The notes under the pieces are model-generated. The model was not told the DNA's origin. It made no database searches and saw only the letters and a program-made list of their open reading frames with translations. From DASVSE01 sp036399715 (GTDB lineage: Bacteria; Bacteroidota; Rhodothermia; Rhodothermales; Rubricoccaceae), in contig DASWMO010000134.1 of assembly GCA_036399715.1 (NCBI GenBank), positions 1 through 24,375 of the forward strand: a stretch of DNA of 24,375 nucleotides. Direction: 5' to 3'. Below are positions 17,618 through 24,375 of this stretch, in pieces (positions within the stretch are counted from its first letter, which is position 1; every line of letters begins with the position of its first letter). Made by a program: the position numbers and the translations under genes.

Positions 17618-18850
17618 TCACGCGCGCAGCAGCGGCATCGTCATGCAGCGCGGACCGCCGCGGCCGCGTGAGAGTTCGTGGCCCGTCAGGCGAACCGCGA
17701 TGCGGGCCTCGGTTGGGATAGACGCTGCGTCGGGGAAGCGGTCGAGGAAATCCGCGGCGTCGATCGTCTCGAAGCCGTGCTCTTCGAGCGCTGCGTACGT
17801 CCGGCGGTTGCGGTCGTAGCCGACGACGAGGCCCGGGCGGACGGCGAAGAGGTTGGCGCCGTCGGTCCACTGCTCGCGGCGCTGGTGGCCCACGTCGCGC
17901 CCGCCGCAGGGGACGAACGTGTGCGGCAGGCCCGTCAACTCGTCCAGGGCTACGCGCGGGCTCGGCAGCACACGCATCCGGAAGCGCCCCGGCTCGTCGC
18001 CGGCTTCGAGGTGGAACGTCTGGTTGCGGGCCTCCTCGATGATCGGCGGGAAGACGACGCACGTCTCGTCGTCGGCGAACGTAAAGACCGTGTCGAGGTG
18101 CATGCAGTAGCGCTCCTTCGGCAGGTTCACCATGAGCACGTGCTCGACCGGCGTGCGCTCCAAGAGCTCCTGTGCGACGTGCATGACGCCGCCGAGGCTC
18201 GTTCGCTCGGACTGTCCGATCATCACGATGGTGTCCGAGACGACGAGCAGGTCGCCGCCTTCGAAGAACACGTCGTCCGGAACCGAGATGAGGCGGTCCG
18301 TCGCCCCGGCGAACCGCGTGTGGTACCGGTAGATCGTGTTGACGATAGCCGACTCGGGCATCCGTGCGCCCGTCGCTGCGTGGCTCAGGATGGCGAACTC
18401 GCCGACGACGGCGGCCGGGTCGCGTGTAAAGAGCAGGTTCGGGACCGGGTCGGCCGTGACCGGGAACGGCGCCTGGCCGGTGACGGCGAAGCGGTAGAGC
18501 GCGTCAGGGTCGAGCGCGAGCAGGTCCGCGTGGTAGGCGCCGAAGTTGCGCTCGGGCATCAGCCGGATGAGCGTCTCGACGAACGCGTGGCGCGCGTCCT
18601 CGGCCTCTAAGGTCTCGCGGAGCAGCGTCCCCATCTGCAGAACGGCATCGTCGTGCCCGACGATGCGCCGGAAGAGGCGGCACAGCGTGTCGTGCTCGGC
18701 CCGCGCGTCCTCGACGAACAGCAGGTCGTCGAAGAGCAGCGCGTCCTTGCTCGCTGGCGCAACGAGCGCCATCTCCTCGCCGGGCGTGTGGACGACGACC
18801 TGGCGCAGCGGGGCAGTTTCGGACGTAACGCAGATCGGCGACGCGGGCAC
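17618..18850 (-). CDS. arcA: Arginine deiminase
   Basis: This cytoplasmic enzyme hydrolyses arginine to citrulline and ammonia. At 410 aa it is full length and all catalytic residues are in place: D144 in FTRDPA, E197 in FEGGDLL, H251 and D253 in MHLDTVFT, and the nucleophile C402 in GRGGPRCMTMP. The N-terminus (VTSETAPLRQVVVHTPGEE) matches the normal opening of the family, supporting the GTG start at 18850 although no Shine-Dalgarno precedes it. No ornithine carbamoyltransferase (arcB), carbamate kinase (arcC) or antiporter (arcD) is nearby, so a complete ATP-yielding deiminase pathway is not shown here; it may serve nitrogen release, pH homeostasis or citrulline supply. Confidence 0.95.
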   Translation of the reverse strand: MPASPICVTSETAPLRQVVVHTPGEEMALVAPASKDALLFDDLLFVEDARAEHDTLCRLFRRIVGHDDAVLQMGTLLRETLEAEDARHAFVETLIRLMPERNFGAYHADLLALDPDALYRFAVTGQAPFPVTADPVPNLLFTRDPAAVVGEFAILSHAATGARMPESAIVNTIYRYHTRFAGATDRLISVPDDVFFEGGDLLVVSDTIVMIGQSERTSLGGVMHVAQELLERTPVEHVLMVNLPKERYCMHLDTVFTFADDETCVVFPPIIEEARNQTFHLEAGDEPGRFRMRVLPSPRVALDELTGLPHTFVPCGGRDVGHQRREQWTDGANLFAVRPGLVVGYDRNRRTYAALEEHGFETIDAADFLDRFPDAASIPTEARIAVRLTGHELSRGRGGPRCMTMPLLRA

Positions 18851-18906
18851 GGGGCGGGGGGAGGGTGGCCCAGAAGCTAGCCCCCGGCCCTGCCCGCGCC
18901 GGGCCT

Positions 18907-19101
18907 CTACCGCCGGCGCTGCTTCTCGCGGACGAGTTCAATAAAGCGCAGCACGCCCGCGGCAACGATCAGCACGACGAGCACCTTGAGTGCGAGCCCG
19001 AAGAGCCAGCCGGCGATCTGGAGCACGAATACGAGGAGGCCGAGCGCGGCCATCAGGACGATGGCGAGCACGACGAGCTGCAGGAGGCGCTGGATGAGCA
19101 T
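18907..19101 (-). CDS. Small membrane protein, 64 aa, unknown function
   Basis: I do not recognise a family. The product is almost entirely hydrophobic for residues 5-53 (VVLAIVLMAALGLLVFVLQ, then ALKVLVVLIVAAGVL), enough for one or two membrane helices, and ends in a basic tail (ELVREKQRRR) expected to face the cytoplasm. It starts with ATG 4 nt after the stop of the kelch-type lipoprotein gene, which supports it being real and co-transcribed. A small GC hairpin without T-tract (18892-18904) lies just after its stop. Confidence 0.6.
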   Translation of the reverse strand: MLIQRLLQLVVLAIVLMAALGLLVFVLQIAGWLFGLALKVLVVLIVAAGVLRFIELVREKQRRR

Positions 19102-19105
19102 CAGG

Positions 19106-20404
19106 CTAGAGCGAGAAGACGTCGATGGCGCTGGACGGCGCCCCGGCGGCCGTCCGGCCCCCGGCGATGAGGATTCGGCCGTCGGGCAGAAGAGTTGCAC
19201 CCGCCCCGGAGCGGGCGACAATAAGGCGGACGCCCGTCGGCAGGCGGAAGGTCCGGTCGACGGCGGCGGCGTAGACCTCGGCCGAGGAGAGGACCGCCCC
19301 TTCGGCGTCGCGGCCGCCAGCGATGAGGGCGAGGCCGGGGAGGGCAAACGGTGCGCCAGCGGCGTCTGTCCGGGGGACGAGCAGTGGCGTGACGGTCCGC
19401 GCGTCGAGGCTGTACGGGTAGTTGGTGCCGGGTGCGGCAAAGTCGAAGCGAACGGCGAAGGCACTCGCAAAGACAACATCGGCGGCGCGGGTGGTCGTCC
19501 CGGCAAGGTCGAGGATGGGAATCTGGACGTGGCCCGTCGCGGGGTCGAAGGCACCGGCCCCGCCGGCAGGGGAGAGGCGGACCAACTCCTCGGTCGCCTC
19601 GCGCCACTCGAACACGTCGATGGTGCCGCTCGCGAGGACGCCTGCGCCCGAGGGGACGAGGCCCCCGTAGAGCGTGACCGTCGTCACGCCGTTCGTGCGC
19701 AGCGCCCGCGCCGTGTGGCCGGCGCGGAGGGTCGTCCCCTCCGGAAGTGCGACGGCCCGGCTCTGGCTCGCGCCCGGCGGGATCCACTCGGCCGTCGCGA
19801 CAAAGTCGGCTGGCCGGGCTGGCGTCTCGACGACGGCGCCTCCGACGAGGAGGATGCCACCGCCAGGCAGCGCCGAGGCGGTGTGGCCGGCGCGCGGCGT
19901 GAGCAGCGGCACGTCCGCCCCGTTGAAACGCGGCCCGGCGGAGGTCAGGACGGCCATCGACGCCAAGGCGGCGCCGCTCGGCCCGACGCCGCCCGTCACG
20001 AGCACACGCGCGCCGTCAGTCGCGACGGCTGCCTCGGTCCGGACGGACGGCAGCGCCGAGACGGCGGCGAGGTCAGACGTGAGGGGGAGGTACAGGGCGA
20101 CGAGGGTATCCGACGCGATGACGCCCGTCGAGTCGGTCGCGCGGACGCCGAGACGATTGAGGCCGAGCGCGAGGCGCGCGTCGAGCGTGAACACGCCCGG
20201 CACGGCGTCTGCGGTGGCCTCGGTCCCGTTGACGGTCAGCGCCGTCGCGCCCGCGACGCGGAGGCGCAGCGGGAGGTCGGCCTCGATCCGGACTTCATCC
20301 AGGTCCAGCCCGAGCACCTCGACGGGGCTCGTGACGGGGTCGACAAGCGGGCGCTCGCAGCCGACGAGCGCGATCAGGAGGCAGAGGGCGGCAGCGAGTC
20401 GCAT
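19106..20404 (-). CDS. Kelch-repeat-like lipoprotein
   Basis: This 432-aa protein begins with a lipoprotein signal (MRLAAALCLLIALVGC, lipid Cys 16). An Ig-like region follows (LGLNRLGVRATDSTG). The rest shows at least five kelch-type turns with paired glycines: VLVTGGVGPSG, ILLVGGAVVE, TLYGGLVPSG, LALIAGGRDAEG and ILIAGGRTAAG, alternating with RAGHTA segments. This suggests a beta-propeller anchored in the envelope, probably for binding rather than catalysis; no catalytic motif is seen. The ATG at 20404 is fixed by the lipobox; the frame is open upstream inside truA but that part is antisense-free shadow coding. Its 5' end overlaps the truA 3' end by 31 nt and its stop is 4 nt before the 64-aa gene. 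Confidence 0.78.
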   Translation of the reverse strand: MRLAAALCLLIALVGCERPLVDPVTSPVEVLGLDLDEVRIEADLPLRLRVAGATALTVNGTEATADAVPGVFTLDARLALGLNRLGVRATDSTGVIASDTLVALYLPLTSDLAAVSALPSVRTEAAVATDGARVLVTGGVGPSGAALASMAVLTSAGPRFNGADVPLLTPRAGHTASALPGGGILLVGGAVVETPARPADFVATAEWIPPGASQSRAVALPEGTTLRAGHTARALRTNGVTTVTLYGGLVPSGAGVLASGTIDVFEWREATEELVRLSPAGGAGAFDPATGHVQIPILDLAGTTTRAADVVFASAFAVRFDFAAPGTNYPYSLDARTVTPLLVPRTDAAGAPFALPGLALIAGGRDAEGAVLSSAEVYAAAVDRTFRLPTGVRLIVARSGAGATLLPDGRILIAGGRTAAGAPSSAIDVFSL

Positions 20405-21171
20405 CCGGCAAAGGGAGGGTCGGGATACCCGACGTGGTGGAGCACGAGGCCGTGCGGCGGGGCAGCAGCGCCGGCGGCGCGGCGGTCGTGGGCGGCGAGC
20501 GCGTCGGCGAGGGCCGTCTCGGGCCGCCGCCCCCGGCCGACGTCGAGCAGCGTCCCGACGACGGCGCGGACCATGCCGTGCACGAAGCGGTCGGCCGTGA
20601 TCTCGAAGCGCCAGTCGCCGGGCCGCCCGTCGGGCCGCCATCGGGCTGACTCAACGGTGCATGTGCGGTTGGTGGTCTCTGACGCGGTCCGGCAGAACGA
20701 GCTGAACTCGTGCCGCCCGAGAATCGCCTCAGCCGCGCGGTTCATCGCCTCGAACGCCGACGCGCCGAACGGGTGCTCGCCGCGAAGGACGACGCGCGTG
20801 CGCCGGTCCAGGGCACGCGCGCCCGTCGCGACGTGGTAGTGGTACGTCCGTGAGACGGCGTCGAAGCGCGGGTGGAAGCCTTCGGGGGCCGCCTCGGCGG
20901 AGCGGACCGCGATGCCAGGCGGCAACAGCCCGGCCAGCGACGCGAGCAGTCGGTGCGGATCGACGGCCGCCTCGGTCTCGACCTGCGCGACCTGCCCGCG
21001 CGCGTGCACGCCCGTATCGGTCCGCCCCGCGCCGACGACGCCGACGGGCTCGCGCAGGATGATCGTAAGCGCCCGCTCAAGCGCCTCCTGCACGCTCGGG
21101 CCGTTGGCCTGCCGCTGCCAGCCGCGGAAGTCGGTCCCGTCGTATTCGACGAGCAGGCGGATCGTGGGCAC
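20374..21171 (-). CDS. truA: tRNA pseudouridine synthase A
   Basis: TruA makes pseudouridine at positions 38-40 of the tRNA anticodon stem-loop. The 265-aa protein has the family opening (RLLVEYDGTDFRGWQRQ), the catalytic Asp52 in GAGRTDTGVHA, the SRTYHYHV strand and the late motif VHGMVRAVVGTLLDVG. The start is GTG at 21171, placed 6-8 residues before the YDGT motif as is usual; no Shine-Dalgarno. It is the first gene of the long minus-strand run and is divergent from aroK with only 65 nt between the start codons. The 31-nt overlap with the following lipoprotein gene suggests translational coupling. Confidence 0.95.
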   Translation of the reverse strand: MPTIRLLVEYDGTDFRGWQRQANGPSVQEALERALTIILREPVGVVGAGRTDTGVHARGQVAQVETEAAVDPHRLLASLAGLLPPGIAVRSAEAAPEGFHPRFDAVSRTYHYHVATGARALDRRTRVVLRGEHPFGASAFEAMNRAAEAILGRHEFSSFCRTASETTNRTCTVESARWRPDGRPGDWRFEITADRFVHGMVRAVVGTLLDVGRGRRPETALADALAAHDRRAAGAAAPPHGLVLHHVGYPDPPFAGCDSLPPSAS

Positions 21172-21236
21172 GGGCGCGGCGGTAGAGGCCAGGAAGGTAG
21201 CCGGACCGGCCGCCGGTCCCCTGTCGCCCCCTCCGA

Positions 21237-21812
21237 ATGCCCGGCTTCCCGTCCCGCGTCTACCTCACCGGCCCGATGGGCTCGGGCAAGAGCACCGTCG
21301 GGCCGCTGCTCGCGGACGCGCTCGGGACGCGCTTCGTGGACCTCGACTGGCTCGTCGAGGCGCGGACGGGACGCTCGGTGGCGAGCCTGTTCGCCGTCGC
21401 GGGCGAGCGCGCGTTCCGCGTCGCCGAGGCGGGTGCGCTCGGCGAGACGACGCGCGGCGAACCGGCCGTCGTCGCGACGGGGGGTGGGACGCTCGCCGTC
21501 CCGGCCAACCTGCGCGCAGCCCGAGCCGCCGGGGCCGTTGTGTGGCTGCGCGCGGCCCCCGAGACGCTCGCCGCCCGCCTCGCCGCGACGGACCTCGCCC
21601 GCCGCCCGCTCCTCGCCGGACCGGACGGGCAGCCGCTCGCCGGCCCGGCCCTCCTCGCCCGCATCCGCAGCCTCGTCGATGCCCGTGAGCCGTACTACGC
21701 CCAGGCAGATCTCGTCGTGGACGCCGACGGCGCGCCCGAGGCCGTCGCCCGAGACGCCGCCGACGCGCTCCGAGGCTGGCACCGCGACGGCCCGTCAGAT
21801 CAGACTGGGTAG
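21237..21812 (+). CDS. aroK: Shikimate kinase
   Basis: It phosphorylates shikimate with ATP in the chorismate pathway. The 191-aa protein has Walker A GPMGSGKST (residues 12-20), the substrate-binding VDLDWLVE with D35/D37, ERAFRVAE with R61, the glycine triplet ATGGGT (82-84), the lid pair RRPLL and the adenine-loop AREPYYAQAD. Length is slightly above the usual ~170. ATG at 21237 without Shine-Dalgarno. It stands alone on the plus strand, divergent from truA and convergent with rnhB; the 21-bp repeat array begins 8 nt after its stop. Confidence 0.94.
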   Translation: MPGFPSRVYLTGPMGSGKSTVGPLLADALGTRFVDLDWLVEARTGRSVASLFAVAGERAFRVAEAGALGETTRGEPAVVATGGGTLAVPANLRAARAAGAVVWLRAAPETLAARLAATDLARRPLLAGPDGQPLAGPALLARIRSLVDAREPYYAQADLVVDADGAPEAVARDAADALRGWHRDGPSDQTG

Positions 21813-21819
21813 AAACACC

Positions 21820-21987
21820 CTGAACCTCACAGGAAGGTGCCCGAACCTCACAGGAAGCAGACCGAAGTCGATTTAAAGCAGCCCGGACCTCGTGTGGAGC
21901 AGACCGAAGTCGATTTATAGCAGGGCGAAGTCGATTTCCGGACCACCGAACCTCATGTCCGAGTGCCCGGAGTCGGTGCCGAGGCGC
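21820..21987. repeat. Array of eight degenerate 21-bp tandem repeats
   Basis: Eight units start at 21820, 21841, 21862, 21883, 21904, 21925, 21946 and 21967, each exactly 21 bp with no indel. Each begins CCGAA or a near match. Two core types follow: A-type CCTCACAGG (units 1, 2; variants in 4 and 7) and B-type GTCGATTTA (units 3, 5, 6; variant in 8), then usually AGCAG. The order is A A B A B B A B. The array fills nearly the whole gap between the convergent stops of aroK and rnhB. It is not a CRISPR, since the units are contiguous without unique spacers. Function unknown. Confidence 0.85.
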
Positions 21988-21997
21988 CGTGGGCCGC

Positions 21998-22606
21998 TCA
22001 CACGAGGCGAAAGGTGCGGCGGTGGTGCGGGCTCGGGCCGTGCTGAGCCAGCGCCGCGTAGTGCTGCGCCGTCGGGTAGCCTTTGTGTTGCGCCCAGCCG
22101 TAGACCGGAAAGTCGGCGTCTAAGGCGACCATGAGGTGGTCGCGGGCGGTCTTCGCCACGACCGACGCCGCGGCGATGGACAGGCTGATGCCGTCGCCGC
22201 GGACGACGGTTTCCTGTGCGCACGGCGCATTCGGGATCCCGCGGTTGCCGTCGATGAGCAGGACGTCGGGGACGAGCGGTTGGCCGTCGACCGAGAGGGC
22301 GAGGACGGCCCGGCGCATGGCCTCCATCGCCGCCCAGAGGACGTTGAGCCGGTCGACTTCCTCAGGCGAGCACTGCCCGACGCCGACGGCGAGCGCCACG
22401 CGGGCGATCTCGGGCACGAGCGCCTCGCGCTGCGCGGGCGAGAGCTTTTTCGAGTCGTCGAGGCCCGGAATGCGGGCGTCCGACGGCAGCACCACGGCCG
22501 CGGCGACGACGGGCCCGGCGAGGCACCCGCGCCCCGCCTCGTCGCACCCGGCGACGACGAGGCGCCCGGCCGCGCAGTGGCGCGCCTCGATGGTGAGGTC
22601 CGGCAC
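21998..22606 (-). CDS. rnhB: Ribonuclease HII
   Basis: RNase HII removes ribonucleotides and RNA primers from RNA-DNA hybrids. The 202-aa protein has the DEDD catalytic set: D22 and E23 in GCDEAGRGC, D119 in LLIDGN and D156 in KTARDHLM; GLDDSKKLS and the C-terminal YGWAQHKGYPT are family hallmarks. The GTG start at 22606 directly abuts the TAG of the upstream acetyltransferase gene (TAGGTG), so it is very likely translated by re-initiation in the same operon. Its stop lies 11 bp beyond the repeat array. Confidence 0.96.
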   Translation of the reverse strand: MPDLTIEARHCAAGRLVVAGCDEAGRGCLAGPVVAAAVVLPSDARIPGLDDSKKLSPAQREALVPEIARVALAVGVGQCSPEEVDRLNVLWAAMEAMRRAVLALSVDGQPLVPDVLLIDGNRGIPNAPCAQETVVRGDGISLSIAAASVVAKTARDHLMVALDADFPVYGWAQHKGYPTAQHYAALAQHGPSPHHRRTFRLV

Positions 22607-23140
22607 CTAGAGCGTCCGGATGACGCGGCACGGGTTGCCCGCCGCGAGAACGCCCGCGGGCACGCTCCGCGTGACGACGCTCCCGGCCCCGATGACGCTG
22701 TCGTCGCCGATCGTGACGCCGGCCATGATCAGCGCCCCGCCGCCGATCCACACGTTCTCGCCGACCGTGATCGGCGCCCCGGACTCCAGCCCTCCACGGC
22801 GCGCGGCGGGGTCGAGCGGGTGTGTGGCCGCGTAAAACTGCACCCCCGGCCCGACGAGCGTCCCCGCCCCGATCGTGACCGCGCACGTGTCGAGGATCAC
22901 GCAGTTGAAGTTGATGAACACGCCGTCGCCGAGCGAGACGTAGGTCCCGTAGTCCACCTGAAGCGGCGGGACGACCTCGACGCGCTCGCCGACGTGCCCG
23001 AGGAGGTCGCGCAGCGTCGCCGCGTCCGGGGCGGCGTTGTAGGTCCGGACGAGCGTGCGGGCGCGGTCGCGCGCCGCGGCGAGGTCGGGGTCGTTGGCGA
23101 CATAGAGGTCGCCGGCCAGCATCTTCTCGCGCTCGGTCAT
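22607..23140 (-). CDS. maa: Maltose/galactoside-type sugar O-acetyltransferase
   Basis: A left-handed beta-helix enzyme that moves acetyl from acetyl-CoA to a sugar hydroxyl. The 177-aa protein opens with EREKMLAGDLYVANDPDL, almost a signature of the Maa/NodL/LacA group, followed by the maltose-acetyltransferase helix domain, then hexapeptide repeats (ITVGENVWIGGGALIMAG, VTIGDDSVIGAGSVV). The catalytic His is H107 in YAATHPLD; N79 lies in the GVFINFNC strand. The ATG at 23140 matches the family N-terminus. It lies 16 nt after the murF-like gene and abuts rnhB. The real acceptor sugar is unknown; with a Mur ligase next door an envelope sugar is conceivable but unproven. Confidence 0.92.
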   Translation of the reverse strand: MTEREKMLAGDLYVANDPDLAAARDRARTLVRTYNAAPDAATLRDLLGHVGERVEVVPPLQVDYGTYVSLGDGVFINFNCVILDTCAVTIGAGTLVGPGVQFYAATHPLDPAARRGGLESGAPITVGENVWIGGGALIMAGVTIGDDSVIGAGSVVTRSVPAGVLAAGNPCRVIRTL

Positions 23141-23156
23141 GGTGCGTCGGCCGGGC

Positions 23157-24375
23157 TCACTCGGAGTACGTGTCCGGCAGGTCGTTCTCGTAGAGGACCA
23201 CGTCGCCGTCGGCGAGAAGGCCCGCGAGCAGGTCGCGGGCCTCGAAGAACGAGCCGGCGGTGTGGATCCGGTCGGCGGGGAAGCCCGAGGCGTCGAGGCC
23301 CTCGCGGATCGGAGCGGTCTGCTTGCGTCCGACGAGGACCACGAGGTCGCCGGGGGCCGTGAGCGCGCGCGCGATGTCCGTCCCGAAGGCGCGGTTGAGC
23401 TCGGCCTGCCGCTCGCCCATCTCGACCATGCCCGGCGTGACGACGACGCGCCGGCCGCCCGCGGGGACCACCATCTGGCCCAGGATGTCGACGGCATTGC
23501 GCGCGCCGACGGGGTTCGAGTTGAACGCGTCGTCGATGACCGTCACGCCGTTCTCGGTCCGCAGCGCGAGGCGGTGCGCGACGGGCTCGATGCGGGCGAC
23601 GGCGTGCGCGATCTGGCGCAGCCGCAGCCCCATCGCGCGGCCGGCCGCGACGGCGAGAAGCACGTTGAGGACGTTGTGCTGCCCGAGCAGGCGCGTGTGG
23701 ACCTCGGCCGTCTCGCCCGTGTCGTCGCGGACCGTGAAGCGGGCGCCGTCGGGGCCGTAGCTCACGGCCGAGGCCGCAATGTCGGCGTCGTCGCGCCCAG
23801 CAACGGAGACGGTCCACACGCGGCCCGCGCCGGCCGGGACGCGCTCGCGCATGGCGAGGACGCGCGCGTCGTCAGCGTTGAGGATTGCCTGCCCGCCAGG
23901 CTTGAGGGCGGCCACCAAGTCGCCCTTGATGCGGGCGATGTTCTCGACCGGCCCCATCGTCTCCAGGTGCGCCGGGCCGACGGCCGTCACGATGGCGATG
24001 TCGGGTGCCGCAAGAGCCGTCAGGTCCTGGATGTCGTGTGCGTAGCGGGCGCCCATTTCGAGGACGAGCACGCGGTGGTCGGGCCGGAGCTGGTTGTTGA
24101 CGACGAGGCACACGCCGCCCGGCGTGTTGAAGCTGCCCGGCGTCGCGAGCGTGTTGAAGCGCTGCCGGAGGACCTCGGCGACCGCAAACTTGACGCTCGT
24201 CTTGCCATACGAGCCCGTGATGGCGACGACCGTCAGGTCGGGCCGCGCCGCGAGGGCCGCCCGCGCCTGCCGCTCGAAACGGGCCTGCACGCGTGCCTCG
24301 ACGGGCCGCAGGATCAGGCCCGAGAGTGCCGTCCACAGTGGCGCCCCGACGTCGGCCGCGAGCCAGCCCGCGAGC
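23157..24375 (-). CDS. murF: MurF-like Mur ligase, membrane-tethered form (5' end outside window)
   Basis: The visible ~406 residues contain the Mur ligase ATP loop VVAITGSYGKTSVK, the ADP-region TPGSFNTPGG, LVLEMGARYAHDI, VGPAHLETMGPVENIARIKGD, the hinge LGQHNVLNVLLAVA and the C-terminal VIDDAFNSNPVGA and VTPGMVEMGERQ, all MurF-type. MurF adds D-Ala-D-Ala to UDP-MurNAc-tripeptide. Upstream of the ATP loop, instead of the usual MurF N-terminal substrate domain, the frame reads APLWTALSGLILRPVEARVQ and a basic helix, open to the window edge. That matches a subgroup with an N-terminal membrane region. So either a bona fide MurF variant or a related amide ligase. First gene of a murF-maa-rnhB operon. 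Confidence 0.85.
   Translation of the reverse strand, partial: LAGWLAADVGAPLWTALSGLILRPVEARVQARFERQARAALAARPDLTVVAITGSYGKTSVKFAVAEVLRQRFNTLATPGSFNTPGGVCLVVNNQLRPDHRVLVLEMGARYAHDIQDLTALAAPDIAIVTAVGPAHLETMGPVENIARIKGDLVAALKPGGQAILNADDARVLAMRERVPAGAGRVWTVSVAGRDDADIAASAVSYGPDGARFTVRDDTGETAEVHTRLLGQHNVLNVLLAVAAGRAMGLRLRQIAHAVARIEPVAHRLALRTENGVTVIDDAFNSNPVGARNAVDILGQMVVPAGGRRVVVTPGMVEMGERQAELNRAFGTDIARALTAPGDLVVLVGRKQTAPIREGLDASGFPADRIHTAGSFFEARDLLAGLLADGDVVLYENDLPDTYSE

Noticed and set aside
16020..17819. 599-codon plus-strand open frame across ypdA, tadA and arcA
   Set aside because: Its opposite strand holds three clear enzyme genes with catalytic motifs; the translated product is Arg/Gly/Asp-rich with no domain.
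18892..18904. Terminator after the 64-aa gene
   Set aside because: Only a 5-bp GC stem with a 3-nt loop and no T-tract; arcA follows closely on the same strand.
18986..20839. 617-codon plus-strand open frame
   Set aside because: Antisense to the kelch-type lipoprotein and truA; low-complexity composition, no motif.
21820..21987. CRISPR array
   Set aside because: Units are contiguous, only 21 bp and diverged, with no unique spacers and no cas genes.

Overview
The window is GC-rich (roughly 70% by eye, with a less GC-rich stretch across about 5.7-13.8 kb). It looks like a chromosomal segment of a Rhodothermota/Bacteroidota bacterium, perhaps close to Rubricoccaceae or Salinibacter-type lineages. 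The main clues are a type IX secretion (T9SS) C-terminal sorting domain on a large exported protein, a PorV/PorQ-family barrel, a TonB-dependent receptor with an N-terminal carboxypeptidase-regulatory-like domain, a YpdA-type reductase, and near-absence of Shine-Dalgarno sequences. No tRNA, rRNA, transposase, integrase or CRISPR array was seen.

Layout. (1) 1-2984 (+): a two-gene McrBC-like module, an AAA+ ATPase cut by the left edge followed by a DUF2357/PD-(D/E)XK protein; a likely type IV restriction or related defence pair. (2) 2965-5252 (-): sulfurtransferase, SufE, then a glycerophosphodiesterase lipoprotein, tail to tail with the nuclease gene. (3) 5253-5718: a 466-bp gene-free leader with a good promoter. 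(4) 5719-13775 (+): TonB-dependent receptor, a 1173-aa T9SS cargo protein and a PorV-family protein, with a strong hairpin after the first gene and another after the third. (5) 13866-15968 (+): a heptaheme cytochrome c lipoprotein with a TPR tail. (6) 15972-21171 (-): a run read in the order truA, kelch-type lipoprotein, 64-aa membrane protein, arcA, tadA, ypdA. (7) 21237-21812 (+): aroK. (8) 21820-21987: eight degenerate 21-bp repeats in exact register, between the convergent 3' ends of aroK and rnhB. (9) 21998-24375 (-): membrane-tethered murF-like ligase (cut by the right edge), maltose-type acetyltransferase, rnhB.

How they work together. The outer-membrane block (receptor, secreted T9SS protein, PorV-like shuttle) reads as one functional set, perhaps binding or processing a substrate at the cell surface. 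The sulfurtransferase and SufE could form a sulfur relay. The long minus-strand run mixes housekeeping enzymes (tRNA modification, arginine catabolism, thiol redox) with two envelope proteins of unknown role. The most unusual item is the 21-bp phased repeat; next are the McrBC-like pair, the hairpin inside the receptor/cargo unit, and the single strong Shine-Dalgarno in front of the receptor.
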